Assembly: GCA_003694355.1 (NCBI GenBank)
Contig: RFKI01000292.1
Coordinates: forward strand, 1-5,229
Direction of reading: 5' to 3'
Source: Bdellovibrio sp.
GTDB lineage: Bacteria > Bdellovibrionota > Bdellovibrionia > Bdellovibrionales > UBA1609
DNA: 5,229 nucleotides
Below are positions 1 through 5,229 of this stretch, piece after piece. Below the pieces are notes generated by a model. That model ran no database searches, was not told the DNA's origin, and saw nothing but the letters and a program-made list of their open reading frames with translations. Position 1 is the first letter of the stretch. Each line of letters begins with the position of its first letter. The position numbers and the translations under genes are program-made.

Positions 1-610
1 TCCTCATATGGATCATATCAAGGATATTTGTTTTCTTTTGGAAAACACCTTTTCTAAAGATAGAAAGCCTTTAACTTTAAGGTCTATAAAAGGAGTGTTA
101 GACGCCCTCCATACTCATATTTTTAATGATATTATTTGGCCAGATTTTTCTAAAATACATGTTAATAATCAGGAGCCTCTATTAAAGTTTCAGGAAATTA
201 AAGGCAGTGCTTTTGTGAATGGTTATAAGGTAACTCCTTTTAAAGTGAATCATTTTAAGTATGCTGTCGGTTACTTGGTTGATGATGGTTCGAGGCAAGT
301 GTTATTTACAGGGGATACAGGACCATGTAAGACCATCTGGGAGGTTGCAAACCAATGTCCTAATTTGGTAGCCATTTTTACGGAAATTACTTTTCCCAGC
401 CGGATGGAAAAGCTAGCTCGAGCTTCCTGTCATTATACTTTGGATCTTTTACTAAACGATATAAAAGGTTTAAAGAAGAAAGAAGTTCCTTTTTATATCT
501 CACACTTAAAGCCCTTGTTTTTGGAAGAAACTCTAGAAGAGTTTTCTCAAAAAGCTCCCGACTATTTTCACCTTTTACACGAAGATGATGAGTGTCGTTT
601 GGATGTTTAG
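1..610 (+). CDS. Metallo-beta-lactamase-fold hydrolase, class II cAMP phosphodiesterase-like (5' partial)
   Basis: The reading frame is open to the left edge. Bases 2-7 encode Pro-His directly before the first Met, and base 1 fits the last base of a His codon. This gives H-P-H-M-D-H, the HxHxDH metal-binding motif, so the ATG at 8 lies inside the motif and is not the start. Counting from that Met, other visible family signatures are HIFNDIIWPDF (about 38-47), a metal-ligand-type His at 82 (KVNHFKYAVGYL), the FTGDTGP turn with Asp103, TEITFPSRM (125-133), His142 and the terminal ISHLKP with His166. These match bacterial relatives of class II cyclic-nucleotide phosphodiesterases, which are dinuclear-metal enzymes that cleave 3',5'-cyclic nucleotides. 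The substrate here is inferred, not shown; a general phosphodiesterase role is possible. The final 26 nt overlap lptD, which points to one operon with coupled translation. No signal peptide can be judged because the N-terminus is missing. Confidence 0.8.
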   Translation, partial: PHMDHIKDICFLLENTFSKDRKPLTLRSIKGVLDALHTHIFNDIIWPDFSKIHVNNQEPLLKFQEIKGSAFVNGYKVTPFKVNHFKYAVGYLVDDGSRQVLFTGDTGPCKTIWEVANQCPNLVAIFTEITFPSRMEKLARASCHYTLDLLLNDIKGLKKKEVPFYISHLKPLFLEETLEEFSQKAPDYFHLLHEDDECRLDV

Positions 611-2888
611 AAAGCCCTTTGCACTGTTTATTTGTCTTCTACTTTATTCAACGTCCTCTTTTGCTTTGATGAATGTTTCAGGGATGTTAATCGGGGCTGA
701 TCGGATGTTGCGAAAAGGTAAGGAAAAAAAAATCATATTAGAAGGGAATGTGCAAATTTTTATTGAGGATCAGATGTTAAGCTGTGATAAGGCGATAATT
801 GATCTCAAGAAAAAAATGATTAAAGGTGTGGGGCATGTTGTTATTAAAAACAAAATAACTTATTCCGAGGCTGAGGAGATTCGTTACAATTATGAAAAGG
901 GAATTGGGACTCTAAGGAAAGGGTATGTTCAGTCAGGTCAAGTGGTCTTTCAAGGAGAAAAGGTAACCAAGACTGGAAAGAACACTTATGTTGTTCAAAA
1001 AGGGTCCTATTCTGCCTGTATCACTTGTCCACCAGATTGGAGCTTTTCAGGAAAGAAAATCGAGGCTGAAATAGGCGGATATGCCTGGATAGATTATCCT
1101 ATTTTAAAGATCATGGATGTTCCTGTGTTTATTTTGCCGAAAATCGTTGTACCTTTAAAAAGTGGTCGACAAACTGGTTTTTTGCCTCCAGTGATTGATC
1201 ATAGTTCTTTTGGAGGAACGGCTATTTCAGAGAGTTTTTTTTGGGCTTTGTCTCGAAATAAGGACCTCACTTTTAAACTAAAAAATTATGAGAAAAGAGG
1301 TCTGAAAGGCGGGATAGAATATAGATATGTCCTGACTCCAGAGAGTTCAGGGATTTTTCGTGGTTTTCTAATGAGGGATAGAGCTTTTGCTGAGGGAAAT
1401 AATGCCAATGGCAGTGAAAGAGGTTATATGAGCTATGCCCATACCTATTGGTTGCCCAATGATTACATTCAAAACACCCAGCTTTATTATATTTCAGATT
1501 TACGTTATTTAAGGGATTTTCCCGATGAGTTGGGAAATCTCCATGGAGACCCTGCTTTGGATAATCGATTTACTTTATCCCATAATACAGAACGAAGTCA
1601 TATCAGCTTTGATGTCAGCTATTATAGAAATCTTCTGAAAGCGGACCCTTTGGATAATAATGATGATGCTGTTCATCGGTTTCCTGAGGTTCAGTACTCT
1701 TTTAAAGAAATGAAATTGGGACAAACCAATTTTTATGCTTCTTTTGACTTGAATTATGTTAAATTTGCGCGGTCTTTTTCTTTTGATAAAGTCGTTAATT
1801 TTTCGGACCCTCAAAATAAGTCTATTTCTACAGTAAAAGGCGCATTTAATCCTAATGAAGACTTAATTAGGACAGGACAACGAATTATTATTGAACCTCA
1901 GATTTCTTATCCCATTAACTTGCAAAAAAAAGTGGATATTGTTCCAAGCCTTACTTATAACGAAACTCATTATCGTTTTGATCCTTCGGCTCCATCTTAT
2001 CCAGATTACTCTCAAGCCGCTATTCGAAGATATTTGCAGTTAGATGTGGTTTCAAGGACTGTGTTTTCACGGATATTTGAACCAAGGAAAAAAAGGGGTG
2101 TGGTATATAGTTATAAACATGAAATTATTCCTGAAGTTTCGTATTCAGTTCGCCCTTTTATACAAAGACCTAATCATGTTTTTTTTGGTGACTATGATAA
2201 CCAACCTTACTCTAGGCATCTAGAGCCCATTAGTGATAAAGATTTCAGAAGCCAAGACAATGATGGAAATGGAAGGTTGGATGATGTTATACAGTTTGAC
2301 TATAAAGATCGTCTTTTCAATAAAAATCAGGTGGAGTTTGCTCTTAGTAATCAAGTGATTCGTAAAAAACAGATTGGATCACAGAGGTGGTATAAAAAGA
2401 TTTTTTTATATCGTATTTCTCAAAGTTATGATTTTAATGCTCTTAAAAGAGAGCCATCCTATCCTTGGTCCACATTAAATTCTTTAATGGAAATACGTAT
2501 GGATACTTTTGAGACTTATACAACAGCCTATTATTATCCCTATGCAGGAGTTACTAATACTTCTTCTCGTGTTCGGTTTAAGAATGATAAAGGTGATTAC
2601 ATAGACCTCATCTATTCTCAAAATTTTCTTGTAGGATCAGATAATGAATATGAATTTGATAAAAGAACAGAGTACTGGGGTACAGGAGTGGGATATTCTG
2701 GGAGGTACTTCAATCTCTCAGGATCTTTGAACTATTCAGCCGTAACCTATAAAGTAGAATCTTGGTCTACTTTTCTAAAGCTCAAGCCCCCAGGGAATTG
2801 TTGGGGCTTGGAGTTTTCTTTTAGACAGGTAATTGGAGGAGACTTGAATATAAAGTTTAATTTTAACTTTCAGTTTGGTGGTGTTTAA
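585..2888 (+). CDS. lptD: LPS-assembly outer-membrane protein LptD
   Basis: This 767-aa protein is close to the usual LptD size. LptD forms the outer-membrane plug-and-barrel with the lipoprotein LptE and inserts LPS delivered by the LptA bridge into the outer leaflet. In order: a signal peptide (RKPFALFICLLL core, likely cleavage after SSFA near residue 27); an OstA/LptA-like jellyroll at about 32-170 (GADRMLRKG, LEGNVQIFIEDQMLSCDKA, AEEIRYNYEKGIGTL); the junction SACITCPPDWSF (142-154); the conserved KIMDVPVFILPKIVVPLK and RQTGFLPP stretch (175-202); then a long Tyr/Phe-rich beta-barrel ending in alternating hydrophobics. Mature cysteines are C67, C145, C148 and C739, consistent with an N-to-C-terminal disulfide, although the C-terminal CC pair of E. 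coli is a single Cys here. The last residue is Val, not the usual aromatic. Start choice: ATG 585 (tandem with 588) overlaps the upstream gene by 26 nt. ATG 603 would give a cleaner signal peptide beginning MFRK; neither has a strong Shine-Dalgarno. Confidence 0.93.
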   Translation: MMSVVWMFRKPFALFICLLLYSTSSFALMNVSGMLIGADRMLRKGKEKKIILEGNVQIFIEDQMLSCDKAIIDLKKKMIKGVGHVVIKNKITYSEAEEIRYNYEKGIGTLRKGYVQSGQVVFQGEKVTKTGKNTYVVQKGSYSACITCPPDWSFSGKKIEAEIGGYAWIDYPILKIMDVPVFILPKIVVPLKSGRQTGFLPPVIDHSSFGGTAISESFFWALSRNKDLTFKLKNYEKRGLKGGIEYRYVLTPESSGIFRGFLMRDRAFAEGNNANGSERGYMSYAHTYWLPNDYIQNTQLYYISDLRYLRDFPDELGNLHGDPALDNRFTLSHNTERSHISFDVSYYRNLLKADPLDNNDDAVHRFPEVQYSFKEMKLGQTNFYASFDLNYVKFARSFSFDKVVNFSDPQNKSISTVKGAFNPNEDLIRTGQRIIIEPQISYPINLQKKVDIVPSLTYNETHYRFDPSAPSYPDYSQAAIRRYLQLDVVSRTVFSRIFEPRKKRGVVYSYKHEIIPEVSYSVRPFIQRPNHVFFGDYDNQPYSRHLEPISDKDFRSQDNDGNGRLDDVIQFDYKDRLFNKNQVEFALSNQVIRKKQIGSQRWYKKIFLYRISQSYDFNALKREPSYPWSTLNSLMEIRMDTFETYTTAYYYPYAGVTNTSSRVRFKNDKGDYIDLIYSQNFLVGSDNEYEFDKRTEYWGTGVGYSGRYFNLSGSLNYSAVTYKVESWSTFLKLKPPGNCWGLEFSFRQVIGGDLNIKFNFNFQFGGV
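2783..2820 (+). other. Terminator-like hairpin inside the lptD 3' end
   Basis: CAAGCCCC (2783-2790) and GGGGCTTG (2803-2810) are perfect 8-bp inverted arms around a 12-nt loop. They are followed by GAG and a T-rich stretch (TTTTCTTTT, 2814-2822). The shape resembles an intrinsic terminator but lies about 70 nt before the lptD stop, in codons for the conserved PPGNCWGLEFSF segment. It may be chance dictated by the protein sequence, or it may affect mRNA stability or 3' processing. Confidence 0.35.
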
Positions 2889-2914
2889 ACGTTTCACAAT
2901 GGTTCGTAAGATCA

Positions 2915-2933
2915 TCTCATAATGAGAATTTTT
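2915..2933 (+). terminator. Possible weak intrinsic terminator after lptD
   Basis: TCTCAT-A-ATGAGA (2915-2927) is a perfect 13-nt palindrome that can fold as a 5-bp stem with a TAA loop. It is followed by A and then five Ts (2929-2933), 27 nt after the lptD stop. The stem is short and AT-rich, so any termination would be weak; an operator-type palindrome is an alternative reading. Confidence 0.25.
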
Positions 2934-3066
2934 AAAGTATTATCAATGCTTAATCCTTACAAGAATTTGCTCAAAGGATAGCTATCTGTTTAGAGGATTT
3001 ACAGAAAAAGAACTTGAGAGGCTGTTAGAGATCTCTATCTTACAGATGGTTTGGCATACCCTTTGA
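2922..3066 (+). pseudogene. Frameshifted fragment resembling the start of a cNMP-binding domain protein
   Basis: ATG 2922 opens a 19-codon frame (ending NPYKNLLKG, stop at TAG 2979-2981). A second frame, open from 2926 to the TGA at 3064-3066, encodes DSYLFRGFTEKELERLLEIS. Removing one base near 2976-2977 joins them as NPYKNLLKDSYLFRGFTEKE. The segment LFRGFTEKELERLLEIS resembles the first helix of cyclic-nucleotide-binding domains, typically written LFxGLSxEELExL. The following beta-roll is absent: after it comes ILQMVWHTL and a stop. If real, this is a decayed 5' fragment. The match is short (17 residues), judged by eye, and could be chance. No good ribosome binding site precedes ATG 2922, and the ATG overlaps the hairpin after lptD. 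Confidence 0.3.
3014..3041 (+). promoter_or_regulatory. Candidate sigma70-type promoter for the lipoprotein-like gene
   Basis: TTGAGA (3014-3019) is separated by 16 nt from TATCTT (3036-3041). The -35 box matches the consensus at 5 of 6 positions and the -10 box at 4 of 6. Transcription would start near 3048, about 40 nt before the ATG at 3091. The 12-bp palindrome TAGAGATCTCTA (3026-3037) lies in the spacer and overlaps the -10 box, so it could be an operator. In AT-rich DNA such matches are common. Confidence 0.3.
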
Positions 3067-3080
3067 AATTAATAAAAGCC

Positions 3081-3086
3081 AGGAGG
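3081..3086 (+). promoter_or_regulatory. Strong Shine-Dalgarno that sets the start at ATG 3091
   Basis: AGGAGG is followed by GGGC and ATG at 3091-3093. It is the best ribosome binding site in the window. The reading frame it opens stops after seven codons (MDQKNRI), whereas the signal-peptide frame alongside it has no start codon of its own other than a poorly placed TTG at 3051. This mismatch is a main reason for calling the downstream gene frameshifted. Confidence 0.65.
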
Positions 3087-3090
3087 GGGC

Positions 3091-3889
3091 ATGGATCAAA
3101 AAAATCGAATTTAACGAAGGTAAAAATTGAGACACAAAAGCATGTTATAATCATTGCTTTAAGAACATTTACTTTAGCTTTATTGCTAGTGGGCTGTTCT
3201 CCTATGATGGCCCTGAAAGACAATGGTCAGCAGGACTTGAGTAGCTTTGGACTATCAGATTCTTCCAATAATCAATCCAATAATGGTGAGAGTTCAACAT
3301 TTCCTACAGACTCTCCAGTAAATACAGATCTACCAGCTGGTGGTATTACCTACCTGAATGTTCAGGCTCCCATTGGAAAAGCATTAAATTCTTCAAGCCC
3401 TGTGACTTTTGCACTTGCTTTTAGAAAAGGTGATGTTTTTTCACTTGGACTGTGAATCAATTGGTGGGGATGGGTTTTGAAAAAGCAGTTCCTATTCGTG
3501 ATTTCAAGGCACGTTATCCTCTTGGTCGTATGGGAATGATTCCTGGTGACAGTGGATGGTGTTGGGCATGGGCCGCGCCTTATCAAACAGTGAATGGAAA
3601 TAATATTAATGATACTTTTACTAGCACTTATCAGGCTAACTCTTCTGAAGAAGGTTGGATTCCTCTATCGGAATGCCCTTCTGCTGGTGCTGATATTTAT
3701 AAGTATCCTAATAACCCTCAGGGATATGTGGAAATATTGGGAGCCGCTTTAACTGCAGCCGTGGATGCAGGCTTGCCTAATGCCAAAGAAGCGTGGGCTT
3801 TATTTGAGTCTAGAGCGCGTAAGCCTGATTGGAATAATAAAGGCCCTGATTTTGCTGTTGTTCCTTATGAAATAGCTATATCAAAATAA
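3091..3889 (+). pseudogene. Lipoprotein-like gene of unknown function with two homopolymer frameshifts
   Basis: Three consecutive frames carry one apparent protein. ATG 3091, behind a strong Shine-Dalgarno, stops after 7 codons. The next frame holds a lipoprotein signal (HVIIIALRTFTLALLLVGC, lipobox LVGC, Cys codon at 3195-3197, Ser at +2), a Ser/Asn/Gln-rich linker (about 3210-3335) and PVTFALAFRKGDV, stopping at 3455. The last frame (open from 3434 to 3889) carries FFTWTVNQLVGMGF, RYPLGRMGM, GWCWAWAAPY and a C-terminal part with AVDAGLPNAKEAW and DFAVVPYE. One extra A in the A7 run (3098-3104) and one extra T in the T6 run (3436-3441) would restore a single 266-aa frame. I do not know the function. 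The KGDV segment and the C-terminal AVDAG...FAVVP segment resemble, from memory, the two ends of much larger secreted proteins, so the gene may also carry an internal deletion. Alternatives are sequencing error, slippage-dependent expression, or two separate short proteins with the second starting at GTG 3452. Confidence 0.55.
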
Positions 3890-3918
3890 GGCGTCAGGGA
3901 AATTTTGGTCCCCTCAAC

Positions 3919-4827
3919 CTATAAAGGGGTGGGGGGCTTGGCATCTATAACCAGAAGTAGGATCATAGCAGGTAAATAGGCCAGTGAAGCGTATAAAACC
4001 CATCGAGCACTTTGGATAGTCCTTTCCTTAGCCATAAGGAGACTGAATAAGATAAAAATGCTTGTGAGGGTGAGGCTTCCGGCAAGGTAAAGAATGCCAG
4101 CTTGTCCCCAACGAAAAGGCATTAAAACAGTCGGTACCAAAAATAGAGAGTAGAGTATGGTGTAAAACATGGTTCGGTGACCAGAGGGGTCGACATTGGG
4201 GAGATGCTTAAATCCACCACGCTCATAGTCCTGTTTATAGATCCAGGCAATGGCAAAAAAGTGAGGGTGTTGCCATATAAAAAGCAATAGAAAAAGAAGC
4301 CAAGCTTCAGGAGAAAGAGTGTTTTGAGCTGCAGCCCATCCTACAAGAGGAGGAAGAGCGCCTGAGACGGCTCCAATAGAAGTATTGAGCCAGGTGATTT
4401 GTTTAAGAGGGGTATAAACAACCACATATAGAAAGGCAATGAGGAGTGTGAGAAAGGCTGCCAGAAGGGTTGTTTGGCTAACAAGAGCAATGCCAATGAG
4501 GACCAGGACTGTTCCATAAATGAGGGCTTGAAAAGGTGTGATTTCTTTTTGGGGGATGGGGCGGTTTTTGGTGCGGTCCATTTTGCTATCAGGAAGGTGT
4601 TCCAGGTACTGGTTTAGGACCATGCTTCCGCCTGCCGCCAGTGAAGTTCCTAAAAGCAAAAAGAAAAGTGAAGTGAGAGGCTCAAGAAACCATCGGTTTC
4701 CCCAATAGAATCCAATAAAGGTGGTAATGGCCAACATCGCCACCATTCGCAGTTTAAGAAGACGAATCCATGGATTATGAAAAATAAGGCGCCGTATTTT
4801 TTCTTTTTTTATGGTGTTCCAGAACAA
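3919..4827 (-). CDS. ctaB: Protohaem IX farnesyltransferase (haem O synthase) CtaB
   Basis: This UbiA-family membrane prenyltransferase attaches a farnesyl group to haem B to make haem O for haem-copper oxidases. With this start it is 302 aa, the usual size. The first Asp-rich motif is clear and complete: N72-xxx-E76-xxx-D80-xx-M-x-R-T-xx-R-P (NQYLEHLPDSKMDRTKNRP). Then come YTPLKQITWLNT, GAVSGALPPLVGW, WQHPHFFAIAW and the second motif YKQDYERGGFKHLP (Y197, D200) followed by VDPSG. Hydrophobic segments are spread as expected for about nine helices. Start choice: AAGGAG (minus strand 4840-4835), just after the DUF420 stop, sits 7 nt before TTG 4827 and 4 nt before TTG 4830. The frame stays open upstream to TTG 4905, but that would overlap DUF420 by 58 nt and add an atypical polar leader; GTG 4866 is a weaker alternative. 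The gene follows DUF420 in one operon and converges on the broken lipoprotein gene. Confidence 0.94.
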   Translation of the reverse strand: MFWNTIKKEKIRRLIFHNPWIRLLKLRMVAMLAITTFIGFYWGNRWFLEPLTSLFFLLLGTSLAAGGSMVLNQYLEHLPDSKMDRTKNRPIPQKEITPFQALIYGTVLVLIGIALVSQTTLLAAFLTLLIAFLYVVVYTPLKQITWLNTSIGAVSGALPPLVGWAAAQNTLSPEAWLLFLLLFIWQHPHFFAIAWIYKQDYERGGFKHLPNVDPSGHRTMFYTILYSLFLVPTVLMPFRWGQAGILYLAGSLTLTSIFILFSLLMAKERTIQSARWVLYASLAYLPAMILLLVIDAKPPTPL

Positions 4828-4834
4828 CAAAGGT

Positions 4835-4840
4835 CTCCTT
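4835..4840 (-). promoter_or_regulatory. Shine-Dalgarno that decides the ctaB start
   Basis: On the minus strand AAGGAG is followed by ACCT and tandem TTG codons at 4830 and 4827. It lies in the 20-nt gap after the DUF420 stop (4848). It supports a TTG start here and argues against the longer open frame that runs back into DUF420. Confidence 0.6.
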
Positions 4841-4847
4841 TTGGGGG

Positions 4848-5229
4848 TTACTTCAATAAAATCCACAGATACAAGAGCACTCCTGTAGAAGAAGAGTATA
4901 TCCAAATAGGCACAAGAATTTTAACTAATTTTTTATGTTTTTCCAGCCGAGAAGTAAAGCCATAAAAATAAGCAAAAAGAGAAAAAATAAAGGTGATAAT
5001 CGCCGTTCCAATATGTGAAAAAAGAAGAACCAGAAAAGGTCCACTTTCTTCAGCGATTTTAATATGTTTAAAAGGAGAAGAAAGAGAAAGTCTTTGTTGG
5101 ATAAAAATATACAATAACAGAAAAGAAATAAGCATACAGATATTGATAAGCCACTTATGCAAAGAAATTCGTCTTTTTTTGGCGGCCATCACCGCTGCTA
5201 TTAAGAAAATAAGGGCAAGTAAGTTTAAA
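4848..5229 (-). CDS. DUF420 (CtaM-like) membrane protein, cytochrome oxidase assembly (5' partial)
   Basis: The C-terminal signature KHKKLVKILVPIWIYSSSTG followed by VLLYLWILL is typical of DUF420. So are RISLHKWLINICML near the left end and the membrane His in LFSHIG. Visible helices: a partial first one (LNLLALIFLIAAV), then LINICMLISFLLLYIFI, GPFLVLLFSHIGTAIITFIF and ILVPIWIYSSSTGVLLYLW. Histidines in LHKW, FSHI and EKHKK are family-type positions and candidate ligands. In Staphylococcus the DUF420 protein CtaM is required for function of an aa3-type oxidase, so a role in oxidase assembly is inferred here. GTG 5192 and ATG 5189 could be mistaken for starts, but the frame stays open to the window edge and encodes the hydrophobic helix that family members have before the RRxxLH motif. 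The real start is therefore beyond 5229. Its stop lies 20 nt before ctaB, consistent with one operon. Confidence 0.85.
   Translation of the reverse strand, partial: LNLLALIFLIAAVMAAKKRRISLHKWLINICMLISFLLLYIFIQQRLSLSSPFKHIKIAEESGPFLVLLFSHIGTAIITFIFSLFAYFYGFTSRLEKHKKLVKILVPIWIYSSSTGVLLYLWILLK

Noticed and set aside
1575..1814. 79-codon minus-strand open frame inside lptD
   Set aside because: It lies wholly within the well-supported lptD gene on the opposite strand, is rich in Arg/Lys/Ile as expected from antisense AT-rich DNA, and has no recognisable domain.
2977..2986. Palindrome GATAGCTATC
   Set aside because: A single 10-bp palindrome in AT-rich spacer DNA with no promoter placed around it and no second copy seen.
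3051..3090. TTG at 3051 as the lipoprotein start
   Set aside because: No Shine-Dalgarno precedes it, it adds an atypical basic leader, and it reads through a much stronger ribosome binding site in another frame.
3035..3223. 62-codon minus-strand open frame
   Set aside because: It overlaps the Shine-Dalgarno and signal-peptide region of the plus-strand gene; its hydrophobic look comes from the antisense of that segment.
3362..3586. 74-codon minus-strand open frame
   Set aside because: It is antisense to the lipoprotein-like gene, has low-complexity composition and shows no ribosome binding site or domain.
3890..3929. Bidirectional terminator between the convergent genes
   Set aside because: CCCCT (3910-3914) and AGGGG (3925-3929) can pair, and GGGA/TCCC nearby gives another 4-bp stem, but neither is followed by a T-run on either strand and the first overlaps the end of ctaB.
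4777..4965. 62-codon plus-strand open frame across the ctaB-DUF420 junction
   Set aside because: It is antisense to two well-supported genes and has no recognisable motif.
1..5229. Mobile element, CRISPR array, tRNA/rRNA or riboswitch
   Set aside because: I saw no transposase or integrase motifs, no spaced direct repeats, no cloverleaf or rRNA-like segment, and no long structured leader; the gene content is explained without them.

Overview
The window comes from an AT-rich, diderm (Gram-negative), LPS-bearing and probably oxygen-respiring bacterium. The evidence is a complete LptD-type LPS-assembly outer-membrane protein and a haem O synthase (CtaB) beside a DUF420/CtaM-like membrane protein. 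I cannot assign a phylum from sequence alone. The CtaB second motif (DYERGGFKHLP..DPSG) is of a type I associate with several non-model diderm groups, but this does not settle taxonomy.

Layout. (1) Bases 1-610, plus strand: the 3' part of a metallo-beta-lactamase-fold hydrolase resembling class II cyclic-nucleotide phosphodiesterases. The window begins inside its HxHxDH metal-binding motif, so the true start lies upstream. (2) Bases 585-2888, plus strand: lptD, overlapping the previous gene by 26 nt and so probably translationally coupled to it. (3) Bases 2889-3090: a short spacer with a weak hairpin plus T-run after lptD, a frameshifted fragment that reads like the first helix of a cNMP-binding domain, a possible promoter, and a strong Shine-Dalgarno. 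(4) Bases 3091-3889, plus strand: a lipoprotein-like gene broken in two places, each at a homopolymer that is one base short (A7 and T6). Restoring both gives one continuous reading frame of about 266 aa from the Shine-Dalgarno/ATG to the stop. (5) Bases 3919-4827, minus strand: ctaB. (6) Bases 4848-5229, minus strand: a DUF420 protein whose N-terminus runs off the right edge. Groups 4 and 5 converge, with only 29 nt between them.

How the genes fit together. The two left-hand genes form one transcription unit, ending in the last periplasm-to-surface step of LPS export. The two right-hand genes form a second unit (DUF420 then ctaB), which supplies haem O and an assembly factor for a haem-copper oxidase. 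The middle, from about 2920 to 3889, is a zone of gene decay, or of homopolymer sequencing error, between two conserved housekeeping units. I see no mobile element, CRISPR array, RNA gene or clearly novel system. The most unusual item is the doubly frameshifted lipoprotein gene.
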